A stretch of DNA of 64,000 nt from UMGS1387 sp045540015 (GTDB lineage: Bacteria; Bacillota; Clostridia; Oscillospirales; CAG-382). The notes beneath the pieces are model-generated. The model searched no databases. It worked only from the letters and a program-made list of their open reading frames with translations, and was not told the origin of the DNA. A program made the position numbers and the translations under genes. Location of the stretch: assembly GCA_045540015.1 (NCBI GenBank), contig JAZQGP010000053.1, positions 1 through 64,000 of the forward strand, given 5' to 3'. Every line of letters starts with the position of its first letter. Within the stretch, counting starts at the first letter, position 1. Positions 16,313 to 25,654 of this stretch are shown here, one piece after another.

Positions 16313-16843
16313 ATGAATAAATCAAAATCCGACAAAGGCACTGTTGTACTTTTCTCGGTCTGCTATGTATTGCTGTTTCTCATATCCTCGGCTCTGGTTT
16401 TCGGCCTTGAAGACACGCCTTTCGGAATAAAGCCGGACTTTTTGCTTGCCATGGCTGTTGTCTGTCCGCTTTTCTGTGACAGGAACACAAGTATTGTGCT
16501 TGCGCTTGTTTTCGGTGTGCTTACGGATCTTTCCGTGACGCCTCCGGTACATTTTTCGCCGGTGTTGTTTTTGCTGTGTGCATTTCTGGTTCCGAAAATC
16601 TCATCGGTGTTTTCAAAAAGCAGCGGAGCAGAGGCTGCTGTCAGCGGACTTGCGTTCGTTTTTCTGAGAGCGGTTACGGGAATATTTTATTTGCTGTCTG
16701 CATATAAGGAAGCAAAGTTCACAGATATTGTCACAATGTGTATACTGCCGGAGTTTTTCTGCAACATTGCGGCAATTATAATTGTTTACTATATAATGAG
16801 TGCACTTGTGCGTCTGTTCAGACTCGAATACAGACATTTTTAA
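16313..16843 (+). CDS. MreD-like rod-shape membrane protein
   Basis: A 176-residue protein with five or so hydrophobic helices spread across its length. The PDFLLAMAVVCPLFCDRNTSIVLALVFGVLTDLS segment near residue 43 is typical of MreD-like proteins (a D-P/F-L start and an AG-x-L-x-D pattern). MreD works with MreBC in lateral wall synthesis, but mreB and mreC are absent here. The start follows GGGGGAAAG. It lies between the PrsA-like gene and pfk, with 30-40 bp gaps, so is likely in the same transcript. Confidence 0.62.
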   Translation: MNKSKSDKGTVVLFSVCYVLLFLISSALVFGLEDTPFGIKPDFLLAMAVVCPLFCDRNTSIVLALVFGVLTDLSVTPPVHFSPVLFLLCAFLVPKISSVFSKSSGAEAAVSGLAFVFLRAVTGIFYLLSAYKEAKFTDIVTMCILPEFFCNIAAIIIVYYIMSALVRLFRLEYRHF

Positions 16844-16872
16844 GCGGAAGCTGTTCGGAAAGGAGCAAGCAA

Positions 16873-18108
16873 ATGGATTATAAAGGCGCAAACGCGGTTG
16901 TTGGTCAGTCGGGAGGTCCTACGGCAGCAATAAACGCAACTCTTGCCGGTGTTATTTCAGGCTGTATGAAATCGGGAAAGGTTGAAAAGCTTTACGGAAT
17001 GAAAAACGGCATAGAAGGCTTTGAAAAAGAAGATTTTATCAGTCTTTACGAGTATTTTGAAGATGACGGTGAAAACAAGCTGTCGCTTTTGTCGGCAACA
17101 CCGGCTGCGGCTCTCGGTTCATGCCGCAAGCGTGTAAAGGACGATGAGCAGGCAACGCGTATTTTTGAAATACTTAAAAAGTATAATATACGTTATTTCT
17201 TCTACATAGGCGGAAACGACAGCATGGATACGGTTTCGTATTTGTCGGACTACGCACAGAGAAATCCCGGTGTTTTTGATGTAAAATTCATAGGTGTTCC
17301 CAAGACCATCGACAATGACCTTTGTATGACAGACCACACGCCCGGCTTCGGTTCTGCCGCAAAGTATGTGGCAACCATGATACAGGAGATTGTCCGCGAT
17401 TGCTCGGTATATAAGGTGAAAGCGGTTACGGTTGTTGAAATAATGGGAAGAGATGCAGGCTGGCTTACGGCAAGTGCGGCGATTCCCGCTTTTCTCGGAA
17501 ACAAGGGTGCTGATTACGTTTATGTTCCCGAGAATGCATTTGACGAGGATGCTTTTATAGAAAGCCTGAAAAAAGACCTTGAAAATCCCGATAAGCCTTA
17601 CATTGTTGTTGCCGTGTCCGAGGGGATAAAAAACGCGGACGGCGAGTATGCAGGCGAAAAGGCAATGAAAGGCGCAGTTGATGCCTTTGGTCATAAGTAT
17701 CTTTCGGGAACGGGAAAATATCTTGAAAATCTGATAAAGGAAAAAATCGGATGCAAGTGCCGTTCGGTGGAGCTCAATCTTCCGCAGAGATGTGCGTCTC
17801 ACATAGCATCAGAGTGCGATATAAGAGAAGCTTTTGAAATCGGAAGCGAGGCGGTGTCATGTGCGCTTTCGGGACTTACGGGCGTTATGATGGCGTTCGA
17901 GAGAATTGAGGGCGATGAATATTCTTGCCGTATTGTAAGCAGAAAGGTTTCAGAAATTGCAAATCAGGTAAAGTCTATACCTTGTGAGTTTTTGTCTGAC
18001 GGAAAAGTCGGCGTTAACGACAAATGCGTTGAGTATATTTTGCCTCTCATAAAAGGCGAAAACAAGACAGAATACAGAAACGGACTTCCGGTACATTTTG
18101 AGTTTTAA
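16873..18108 (+). CDS. 6-phosphofructokinase, probably PPi-dependent
   Basis: A 411-residue member of the PfkA family. GQSGGPTAAINATL begins the domain, FYIGGNDSMDT replaces the GGDGS loop of ATP enzymes, and GVPKTIDNDL carries the catalytic TIDND with Lys where ATP enzymes have Gly. EIMGRDAGWLT provides substrate contacts. Asp in the GGxDS loop together with PKTIDND is the pattern of pyrophosphate-using enzymes, which phosphorylate fructose-6-phosphate reversibly. Start 16873 has AAAGGAGC upstream. The PPi assignment is inferred from these residues and not proven. Confidence 0.85.
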   Translation: MDYKGANAVVGQSGGPTAAINATLAGVISGCMKSGKVEKLYGMKNGIEGFEKEDFISLYEYFEDDGENKLSLLSATPAAALGSCRKRVKDDEQATRIFEILKKYNIRYFFYIGGNDSMDTVSYLSDYAQRNPGVFDVKFIGVPKTIDNDLCMTDHTPGFGSAAKYVATMIQEIVRDCSVYKVKAVTVVEIMGRDAGWLTASAAIPAFLGNKGADYVYVPENAFDEDAFIESLKKDLENPDKPYIVVAVSEGIKNADGEYAGEKAMKGAVDAFGHKYLSGTGKYLENLIKEKIGCKCRSVELNLPQRCASHIASECDIREAFEIGSEAVSCALSGLTGVMMAFERIEGDEYSCRIVSRKVSEIANQVKSIPCEFLSDGKVGVNDKCVEYILPLIKGENKTEYRNGLPVHFEF

Positions 18109-18211
18109 ACATTGTTTTAACTGTTTGTGAAAAAGAGCGTGCGATATCTGTGCAAAGTGCAGATTTCGGAACAATTATCATGTACACTATAACCAAAAAA
18201 CACTTTGATAC

Positions 18212-18240
18212 TTGACATTGATAGGCTTTTGGTGTACAAT
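18212..18240 (+). promoter_or_regulatory. Promoter for the solute-binding lipoprotein gene
   Basis: Perfect TTGACA (18212-18217), exactly 17-bp spacer, TACAAT (18235-18240). Transcription would start near 18247, giving an 85-nt leader. Confidence 0.75.
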
Positions 18241-18255
18241 ATCATAGAATAGATA

Positions 18256-18293
18256 CCTATGATATTCGGTCGAAAGACTGCCAAAATCATAGG
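18256..18293 (+). other. Leader hairpin with GAAA tetraloop
   Basis: CCTATGAT (18256-18263) pairs with ATCATAGG (18286-18293). Inside, CGGTC-GAAA-GACTG forms an upper stem capped by a GNRA tetraloop. The hairpin lies in the 5' leader just downstream of the promoter and is followed at 18301-18305 by a T-run, so attenuation or mRNA stabilisation is possible. Confidence 0.55.
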
Positions 18294-18332
18294 CAATAAA
18301 TTTTTTCTAACTTCGGGGAGGAACCGCAAAGA

Positions 18333-20372
18333 ATGAAAGCAAAGAAAATACTTACAGCGCTTCTCGCAGCAATAATGACAGTAACTGCTGTTATAACAAC
18401 CGGCTGTTCAGGCGGAAACAGTGAAGAAGATGCAGCAAACACAACAAGTACGAGAAAGATTGTCACCCTCAACATGTACATCATGACTGAGGAGGAAACC
18501 GATCCCGAGGTTGCCAGAAAGGTGCAGATGGAGATTAACAGAATTCTTCTGCCCGAATACAAAACAATGCTTAAGATTAACTATCTTACGGCTGACGAAT
18601 ACTGGGATGCTCTTGAAAGCACTCAGGAGGCAGTAGCATATTTCCGCGAAAACGGAGAAGAGCTTGTCAAGGTTGATGCACCTGCCCAAGCGCCTGAGGG
18701 AGAATTAACCGAGGGTGAAACCACCGATGATACGGCAGCAGAAGGCGAAGCCGAAGCTCCTGCAGAGGGTGAAATCGAGGCTCCCGCAGAAGGCGAAGAA
18801 CAGACTGACGGCGAAGAACAGACTGACGGCGAAGAAGATAAAGCCGAACAGAACGAAGCTGTTCTTGATGAAAACGGTGAGCCGGTTGAGGAGGTTCTTG
18901 AGAGCGACGGTACCGTTAAGGGTACGGCAGACCTTACCTTCAACGAGCTTATCGACTTTATTTTCGATTCGGAGGACATCACTCTTACAAAGCCTCAGCT
19001 TGATATTTTTGTAGTAGACGACTACAACAAGTATGTTGAAATGGCTAAGAACGGCGAGCTTGCAGTTATGGACGAATATCTCTCCTACGACAGTAAGGTC
19101 CTCAGACAGTATATCCATCCGACAGTTCTTTCCTCCGCAAGAGTCGGCAGAAACGTTTTCGGTATTCCTACCAATACCAAGGTTGGCGGTGAATTTACAT
19201 ACTTTGTATTTAATAAGGACCTGCTTGATAAATACGGCTATGAGGTTTCTGACCTTACCTTATATTCAGAGCTCGGTGAATACCTTGCAAAGATTAAAGC
19301 AGGCGAAAGCGTATGGCCGATTTCCGGTCCCTGTGATATCGCCGGTGCGGAATATTACGGCAATGCGTTCCTTACTGTTGCAAGACAGGTGAACACGGTT
19401 GGAAGAAATCCCATTCCTAAGTTCATGGAGCAGAAGTACATTGACAATATCAAGGCAAACGCAGAGTATAAGAAGCTTGGCTACTATCCTGCAAATCCCA
19501 TCAAGAACGGCAGATATGCAATTGAAATTGTAAAGACAAGCGAGCTTCTCGAGCATGAATGGAATGAAAACGGAACAAATTACGCTGCATATCTCTATGA
19601 TGTTGACAGAGTTACGGGAGAGGAAGCTTTCAAGAGTGCAATGTGCATTAGCTCTCTGACTACCAACACAGACAGAGCCATGGAAATCATAACACTCTTT
19701 AACACCAATGAAGAGCTTGCCAATCTTCTCCAGTTCGGTATTTCCGGTGAAAACTATCTGTACGATGAAGAAACAGATACAATTTCCATGCTTAATAACA
19801 CCTATATGATGAACACCCTTCATACAGGTAATACTTACATCAAGTACAGACTTCCCGGAGAAGAAAACTTCTTTGAGGAAGCAAAGCTTGCAAACCTTTA
19901 CAGTGCTCCAAGCTCACTTCTCGGCTTTGACCCGGGCTTTACCGATATTTCGGAAAAGTCGGTTTACGAGTGTGTTGTAACTCTTTGCGATGCGGCAACA
20001 AAGGCGATAGAAAACGGAGCAGATATTGATAAGGTTATTGCTCTTGCACGCAGAGAACTTATAGACCTTGGATGTATATACATTAACACTACAGACCTTG
20101 GCGGTATATTCGGTAAATTTGTATCGAGCCAGTCTGCACAGGCTGATATTATCGCTTCAAACTTCAAGATTGCCAAAGAGGTTGAAACCTATAACGACTA
20201 CTACGGACTTGTTCTTGAGGAGGTTGTTGAAGAGGAAGAGGCAGAGGTAACAGAAGAAGAAAATGTTGAAGGCGAGAGTGCCGAAGACGAAACCGTTACC
20301 GAAGAGAATGCTGAAGAGGTTGCAGAAGGCGGAGAAACCCAGACCGAGCAGACCGAAGAAGCTGCTGAATAA
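18333..20372 (+). CDS. Extracellular solute-binding lipoprotein with acidic low-complexity insert and tail
   Basis: A 679-residue protein. The signal peptide ends in a lipobox (VITTGC, Cys about residue 25). The globular part has the bilobal solute-binding layout of family-1 ABC binding proteins (IVTLNMYIM...; DIFVVDDYNKYVEMAKNGELAVMDEYLS; FGIPTNTKVGGEFTYFVFNKDLLDKYGYE). Residues about 115-190 are a Glu/Gly/Pro/Asp-rich insertion with tandem EQTDGEE, and the last 50 residues are another acidic tail. The GGA-rich ribosome-binding site (GGGGAGG) lies upstream. No permease or ATPase gene is adjacent, so the transporter partner is elsewhere. Ligand unknown. Confidence 0.75.
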   Translation: MKAKKILTALLAAIMTVTAVITTGCSGGNSEEDAANTTSTRKIVTLNMYIMTEEETDPEVARKVQMEINRILLPEYKTMLKINYLTADEYWDALESTQEAVAYFRENGEELVKVDAPAQAPEGELTEGETTDDTAAEGEAEAPAEGEIEAPAEGEEQTDGEEQTDGEEDKAEQNEAVLDENGEPVEEVLESDGTVKGTADLTFNELIDFIFDSEDITLTKPQLDIFVVDDYNKYVEMAKNGELAVMDEYLSYDSKVLRQYIHPTVLSSARVGRNVFGIPTNTKVGGEFTYFVFNKDLLDKYGYEVSDLTLYSELGEYLAKIKAGESVWPISGPCDIAGAEYYGNAFLTVARQVNTVGRNPIPKFMEQKYIDNIKANAEYKKLGYYPANPIKNGRYAIEIVKTSELLEHEWNENGTNYAAYLYDVDRVTGEEAFKSAMCISSLTTNTDRAMEIITLFNTNEELANLLQFGISGENYLYDEETDTISMLNNTYMMNTLHTGNTYIKYRLPGEENFFEEAKLANLYSAPSSLLGFDPGFTDISEKSVYECVVTLCDAATKAIENGADIDKVIALARRELIDLGCIYINTTDLGGIFGKFVSSQSAQADIIASNFKIAKEVETYNDYYGLVLEEVVEEEEAEVTEEENVEGESAEDETVTEENAEEVAEGGETQTEQTEEAAE

Positions 20373-20408
20373 AAAACACGCTTTTGAAGTGTAATAATTA
20401 TGAGGATG

Positions 20409-20435
20409 AGCGGTGAGAAATCACCGCTTGTTTTT
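20409..20435 (+). terminator. Terminator after the lipoprotein gene
   Basis: AGCGGTGA - GAAA - TCACCGCT followed by TGTTTTT; an 8-bp stem with a GNRA-type loop, 37 bp after the stop. Confidence 0.85.
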
Positions 20436-20550
20436 ATGTTTTTCGCGGTGAAAATCCCATCTTTGTGATGGCAATGTGAAAACAGGGCGAATGAGGAGAG
20501 AAAAAAATGCACAAAAACACAATATTTAAGAATTTTTTTGCCAAAACCCC

Positions 20551-20579
20551 TTGTTAAAACACAAAATATAGTGTATTAT
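20551..20579 (+). promoter_or_regulatory. Promoter for the S-layer-type gene
   Basis: TTGTTA (20551-20556), 17-bp spacer, TATTAT (20574-20579). An AAGGCG-TGT-CGCCTT hairpin (20598-20612) lies in the short leader. Confidence 0.6.
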
Positions 20580-20640
20580 ATTATCGGATATACATATAAG
20601 GCGTGTCGCCTTGGAATTTAAAGACGAAAGGACAGATATT

Positions 20641-23600
20641 ATGTCAAAAAGATGCAGAATTTTCAGTACGGTTCTCTCCGTGATTTTGCTCATGTGCGTT
20701 CTCGCATTATCGGGCGCAGCAAAGGATTTCACGGACATGAAAAACCACTGGTCGAAGACCTTCGTTGATTACGGCGTTGAAAACGGCTACATAAACGGAT
20801 ACGACGACGGAACCTTCCGTCCGGATAAGACCGTTACAAGAGCCGAGTTTTCCAAAATGATAAATACAGCTCTCGGAATAGAATCCAAGAGTGCTGCTGC
20901 GTTTTCGGACGTCAAAAAAAGCGACTGGTTCTATAACGAAGTCTTGAAAGCAGTTTATGCAGGCTATGTAGGCGGTTATGAAGACGGAACCTTCCGTCCA
21001 AATAAAACAATAACACGCCAGGAGGCTGCAGTAATTCTTTACCGTGTAACCCTGCCTTCTCAGGAAACAGCCAACCTTTCTATGTTCGCAGATGGCAGAG
21101 ACGTTGCATCCTGGGCTGCAGATGCAATCGGAGCTATGGCGGCAAAGGGTTATATTTCAGGCGATGAATACAAACGCGTGCTTCCGGGCAGCGGACTTAC
21201 AAGAGGCGCTGCAGCAAAGCTCATATATCAGGTTCTTGAAAACGAAAACATTTACTCAGGTGATGTTTCCGCAGAGAAAAACTCTTCCAAGTTCTCTGAA
21301 ACCATTATTGTGGGTGATGTTGTTGCAGACGAAGACGATGCTGAAATCGTACTTGACAACTGCCGCGTTTTCGGCAAGCTTGTTATAAACGCAAACGGCG
21401 TGACTGTAGATCTTCGCGCAACTGCTGTAAGCTCAATTGAAAACAATGCTGTCGGTGGATGTGAAATCACCGCGGACGACGCAAGCAGTGTAAAGAACGG
21501 TGTTGTCATGAACGAACAAGGCACTCTTTCGGGTGATGTGTTCGGAAATGTACATCTTAAAGGCGAAGACCTTGCTTCCGGCACAGTTGAGCTTGACGGT
21601 GATTTTGATACAGTTACTGCGGATGTTTCATGCATCATCAGAGCCACCGGAAACATAAATGCACTTAATATTATGGATGGAATTAATATTATTGTGCAGA
21701 AGGGCAATATCAAAAGCCTTACTGTTGAGAAGAACGCAGGTAATGCCGTTATAACTCTTTCCTCGGGTGTTACCGTAGAAAGCGCCACGGTAAACGCACA
21801 GTGTATCTTTATGGGAAAGGGCGTTATCAAGTCTGCATACAATGCAGTTACCGGTGTAAGATATGAAACTCTTCCCGAAGAGCTCAGCGGTAAGGGTGTT
21901 ACAGACAGCGAAGGAAATTCTGTCGGAAAGATGGATGCTCCGACAATTACGCCTGCAAACGCAAGAACAGGTATAAGCCGCAGCACGACAGTTACTGTTC
22001 TCTTTGACAAGGCTGTGTATGACAAGAACGGCGATGCTCTTACCGAAAGCTATGTTAAGAGTAACATAAGACTCAGAAAGAACGGCACATCAGGAGCTAC
22101 TGTAAGCTGCGATGTGACAATTTCTTCAAATAGGAAAATTACCCTTGATCCGGCAAGCACGCTTGATGCGAGCACAAAGTATTATGTCGTAATATCGGAG
22201 GGCGCATTCAAAGATGCCGACGGCAATGTAAACGAAGCTGTACAGAGCTATTTTGAGACAAACAAGGATTCTGTTACAACTACCGGCAGTGTTACAATTA
22301 CTCCCGAAAACGGAGAAACGGGAGTTGAAACAAACGAAAAGATTAAGCTTGTTTTCTCCGAGGCAATGTACCGTCCCAATAAGAACACACTTTCAGAGGC
22401 TTATATAAAATCAAGTGCTATTGAGCTGAGAGAAGGCTCATCCGGCGGTCCTCTCGTCGATTATTCTGCAACAATCAGCTCCAACAGAACAATTACAATA
22501 ACTCCCGAAAACGCACTTTCTCCTGCTACAAGGTATTACATAATTATACTTTCCGGCAGCATGGTTAACAGTGACGGTGATGCTGTCACTAAAAAGACAA
22601 GCTACTTCACTACCGAAAACACACTTATTCCCACTATAACCCCAAAAAATAATGCAACAAATGTTTCCTCGCAGACGGATATTACAATCGAATTTGACAC
22701 AGCGGTTACAAATATGTCCGGTAACGCCGTTACAGCATCCTATATCGTAGGAAACGTTGTTGAGCTCAGAAAAGGCAGTAAGGGTGGAACGGAAATTGAT
22801 TTCACCGCACGTATAAGCTCGGACAAGAAGAAAATAACAATAACTCCCGACGAGGAGCTTGCAAAGAGTACAAAATACTATGTAATAGTAAACGACAGCA
22901 CTCTCAAGAATTCAAAGGGCGCAGTGAATGAAAACGTTACAGTTTATTTCACAACTGCAGCTGCAATGGCTCCGATTGTTACTCCCGCAAATACCGAGAA
23001 CAACGTTTCAACCGGTGCGGATATAACAGTATCCTTCGGCGAAACTCTCTACACTACGGCAAGTACTTCAACAAGAGTAAAGGTTACAGATTCTTATATA
23101 CGAGATAAGAAAGCGGTGCTTCTCAGAAAAGGCTCGACAGACGGTACAATTATTGAATGCGATATTGCTGTAAGCAGCGACGGAGTTATAACGCTCACAC
23201 CGAAAGAAGTGCTTCTTGAGGATACAAGATATTATGTAGTTATAAAGAGCAAGATGTTCTATAACGAAAGCGGAAAATACAATTCTGCATTAAACAGCTA
23301 CTTTAACACAAGTGATGCAATTGCGGTTGAGTTTACTCCTGCTGACGAAGAGACCGATGTTGAGGTCGACAGCAACATAAAGGTGTACTTCGAAGAAAAT
23401 GTATATCAGGCAAACGGCTCCGAACTTACAGCAACATATGTTGCAAGTAATGTGTTTGAGCTTCTTGAAGGCGACGAAGACGGCGAGCCTGTCAGCTTTG
23501 CCGTAACATTCAGCTCCGACAAGCGTACAGTTACGCTTAATCCCTATGATGACCTTGAGGGTGACACAACATATACCATCGTGCTTGTTGCAGGTTCTCT

Positions 23601-24849
23601 TGTAAACGATGACGATGTTGAAAACGGCAAGGTTGTAAGCACCTTTACGACAGAGGCTTCGGCGGATACTCAAATTGTTATTACTCCCGAAAACAAAGCC
23701 ACAGGCATTTCTACTTCTACAAGCATAAAGGTGGAATTTGCAAGCAAGATTTACAGACAGGGCGGCGGCGATGTTACAAAAGCCTTTGCTAAAGAAAACA
23801 TTCAGCTGAAGAAAGGCTCTTCAAGCGGCACGGATGTTGAGGCAGAGCTTACAATAAGCTCCGACGGTAAGACATTTACATTTGTTCCCGAAGAGGCTCT
23901 TGCGGTTAACACAACCTACTACGTAAAGATTCTCTCCGGCAAGTTCCAGTATGCTGACGATACAAAGGTTGCTGCCAAGACGTCGTACTTCAAGACGGGT
24001 TCGGGTGCTCCCGTACTCTCGAAATTCGAAAATGATACAGTAGGCGCGACAAGCGCAGTATTTGTTGCTGCTTCTGATACAACAGGAACTTTGTATATTA
24101 CAGCAACACCCAAGAACGGCGATCCTGTTGAAAAGAGTGTGCCTGTTACTAAGGATATTACAAAGACATTTACTCTTACTGGGCTTGAACCTGATACAGA
24201 CTATACAATAAAGGCGTATGTTAAGTCTTCGTCTGCGGCGGTTTCTGCAACAAAGACCGTGACTGTTGCAACAACAAGCGCATTTGATGCCAAGGTTGCA
24301 AAAGTTACAGACAGCACGGTTACGCTTGATGTTAGTGCGTACTCAGCAGGAAAACTTACTGTTGTTTACAAGAATGTTACTACAGAAGAAGAATTAACCC
24401 CGTTCAAGAATAAAGTTTTTGCGGCAGGTCAGAGCAAAGAAATAGTGATTGAAAAACTTGCTCCTGAGACAGACTATAAAATTACTGCAACATTTGTGTG
24501 TGACGGAACGGGTGAAGAACCTATAACCGTTACTGAAACAGTTACTACCGAAAAGGCAATCGACTTCCTCGCAATTTCCAAAATACTTATCAGTGATGCT
24601 GACGGTGAAATCTACGAGGCAGAAATCGGAGAGCTTGTTGCAAATGCTGTATTGCCTGAAACAAAGTCTGTCAGAATAAGTGTGTCTGCAAACGTAAATA
24701 CTGTTGTCAAGGTTAACGGAAAGAGCATTTCGGCAGGAGATTACAGCGAAGCAATAACTGTTACTCCGGGTGAAGATTTGGTTGTGCCGATTGTTCTTAT
24801 CTATGGAGACAAGAACGCTGTGTACGACCTTGCCATAAAGTTCTCGTAA
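20641..24849 (+). CDS. SLH-domain cell-surface protein with six Ig-like (Big_5) repeats
   Basis: A 1402-residue secreted protein. The signal peptide (about 1-28) is followed by three SLH domains (about 29-205; FTDMKNHWSKTFVDYGVENG, FSDVKKSDWFYNEVLKA and FADGRDVASWAADAIGAM), which bind secondary wall polymers. A repetitive beta-solenoid-like stretch spans about 220-420 (VVADEDDAEIVLDNCRVFGK onward). Six Big_5-type repeats then follow, each opening TPxN/D-x-x-T-x-V and closing with YYV...YFxT. Two fibronectin-III-like domains (LTGLEPDTDYTIKAY; EKLAPETDYKITATF) and a C-terminal beta domain complete it. It is likely a major surface-layer or adhesion protein. Start chosen at the ATG after GAAAGGA. 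Confidence 0.9.
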   Translation: MSKRCRIFSTVLSVILLMCVLALSGAAKDFTDMKNHWSKTFVDYGVENGYINGYDDGTFRPDKTVTRAEFSKMINTALGIESKSAAAFSDVKKSDWFYNEVLKAVYAGYVGGYEDGTFRPNKTITRQEAAVILYRVTLPSQETANLSMFADGRDVASWAADAIGAMAAKGYISGDEYKRVLPGSGLTRGAAAKLIYQVLENENIYSGDVSAEKNSSKFSETIIVGDVVADEDDAEIVLDNCRVFGKLVINANGVTVDLRATAVSSIENNAVGGCEITADDASSVKNGVVMNEQGTLSGDVFGNVHLKGEDLASGTVELDGDFDTVTADVSCIIRATGNINALNIMDGINIIVQKGNIKSLTVEKNAGNAVITLSSGVTVESATVNAQCIFMGKGVIKSAYNAVTGVRYETLPEELSGKGVTDSEGNSVGKMDAPTITPANARTGISRSTTVTVLFDKAVYDKNGDALTESYVKSNIRLRKNGTSGATVSCDVTISSNRKITLDPASTLDASTKYYVVISEGAFKDADGNVNEAVQSYFETNKDSVTTTGSVTITPENGETGVETNEKIKLVFSEAMYRPNKNTLSEAYIKSSAIELREGSSGGPLVDYSATISSNRTITITPENALSPATRYYIIILSGSMVNSDGDAVTKKTSYFTTENTLIPTITPKNNATNVSSQTDITIEFDTAVTNMSGNAVTASYIVGNVVELRKGSKGGTEIDFTARISSDKKKITITPDEELAKSTKYYVIVNDSTLKNSKGAVNENVTVYFTTAAAMAPIVTPANTENNVSTGADITVSFGETLYTTASTSTRVKVTDSYIRDKKAVLLRKGSTDGTIIECDIAVSSDGVITLTPKEVLLEDTRYYVVIKSKMFYNESGKYNSALNSYFNTSDAIAVEFTPADEETDVEVDSNIKVYFEENVYQANGSELTATYVASNVFELLEGDEDGEPVSFAVTFSSDKRTVTLNPYDDLEGDTTYTIVLVAGSLVNDDDVENGKVVSTFTTEASADTQIVITPENKATGISTSTSIKVEFASKIYRQGGGDVTKAFAKENIQLKKGSSSGTDVEAELTISSDGKTFTFVPEEALAVNTTYYVKILSGKFQYADDTKVAAKTSYFKTGSGAPVLSKFENDTVGATSAVFVAASDTTGTLYITATPKNGDPVEKSVPVTKDITKTFTLTGLEPDTDYTIKAYVKSSSAAVSATKTVTVATTSAFDAKVAKVTDSTVTLDVSAYSAGKLTVVYKNVTTEEELTPFKNKVFAAGQSKEIVIEKLAPETDYKITATFVCDGTGEEPITVTETVTTEKAIDFLAISKILISDADGEIYEAEIGELVANAVLPETKSVRISVSANVNTVVKVNGKSISAGDYSEAITVTPGEDLVVPIVLIYGDKNAVYDLAIKFS

Positions 24850-24880
24850 AGAATACAACGTTTATAGTGCATAAAATCAA

Positions 24881-24907
24881 GCCGTCCGCTTCTCGCGGAC
24901 GGCTTTT
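24881..24907. terminator. Bidirectional terminator between convergent genes
   Basis: GCCGTCCGC - TTCTC - GCGGACGGC then TTTT on the plus strand; a 9-bp GC-rich stem between the S-layer-type gene and the convergent DUF1836 gene. Confidence 0.85.
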
Positions 24908-24920
24908 AGTGTCTGTATAT

Positions 24921-25493
24921 TTAATTATTTTCAGACTCGGCTTCACATTGGCTCATTTTTTCGGTAAGTATCTTACATATATTCGCACTCGCCGAAACCT
25001 GCATTACAAGGTCGTTAAGCCTTGTCTGGTTGTCCCCCTCAAGAGCAAAAATCGGATTTGCAACATCTGTTACCTTTTGAGTTACGTAAATAAATGCTTT
25101 CTTCTGGTTTTCAACAAAGCTGTTATAAAATGTTTCTATGTGTTCTTGCGGCATTTCGCTCGGCATAAGCTTGTGAATGGTTGCCATGTCAAGCGTTTGC
25201 TTTAAGGTGCAGACGACAAGCAGATACGCGATGTGTACCTTTGTGTATTTCTTTTTAACGGGCGCCGGAATAGTCCCGAGCTTTACATAATTGTTTATCA
25301 TGGACGGAGTGAGAATTGTTTCCGTACCCAACGTTTTTCTGTATATTTCAAGATATTTGCCGACTAAGGTTATCACCTGGTCCATGTAAAGGGGAATGTC
25401 GGGAAGCTCGTTCCACGTCGGAAGTGCATAGAAACCAAGACTTTCCTCAAATTCTCTGTAGGTGCTGACGAGCGCTTCTTTATCTATATTCAT
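24921..25493 (-). CDS. DUF1836 domain-containing protein
   Basis: A 190-residue protein. The N-terminal LPTWNELPDIPLYMDQVITLVGKYL and the ILTPSMINNYVKLGTIPAPVKKKY segment are the diagnostic DUF1836 signature: a small winged-helix-like fold widespread in Clostridia and Bacilli. It resembles MerR-like DNA binders and may be a regulator, but no function is established. The ribosome-binding site AAGGAG lies 10-11 bases upstream of the ATG on the minus strand. It is divergent from the acyl-CoA synthetase gene, and the two promoters nearly touch. Confidence 0.85.
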   Translation of the reverse strand: MNIDKEALVSTYREFEESLGFYALPTWNELPDIPLYMDQVITLVGKYLEIYRKTLGTETILTPSMINNYVKLGTIPAPVKKKYTKVHIAYLLVVCTLKQTLDMATIHKLMPSEMPQEHIETFYNSFVENQKKAFIYVTQKVTDVANPIFALEGDNQTRLNDLVMQVSASANICKILTEKMSQCEAESENN

Positions 25494-25539
25494 GTCGGAA
25501 AACTCCTTGTTTTTGTTATTCTATGTGTTATTTTATTAT

Positions 25540-25568
25540 ATTGTACTACATATTACAAAAAAAATCAA
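25540..25568 (-). promoter_or_regulatory. Promoter for the DUF1836 gene
   Basis: Minus strand TTGATT (25563-25568), 17-bp spacer, TACAAT (25540-25545). Its -35 is 8 bp from the -35 of the divergent promoter. Confidence 0.6.
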
Positions 25569-25576
25569 GAACTATA

Positions 25577-25605
25577 TTGACATAATTCGAATGTTGTGGT
25601 AATAT
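25577..25605 (+). promoter_or_regulatory. Promoter for the acyl-CoA synthetase gene
   Basis: Perfect TTGACA (25577-25582), 17-bp spacer ending TGG, TAATAT (25600-25605). Confidence 0.75.
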
Positions 25606-25654
25606 AGTATTGAATACTATGTGTAATAGTACAAATAATGAGAGGACGAATTTT

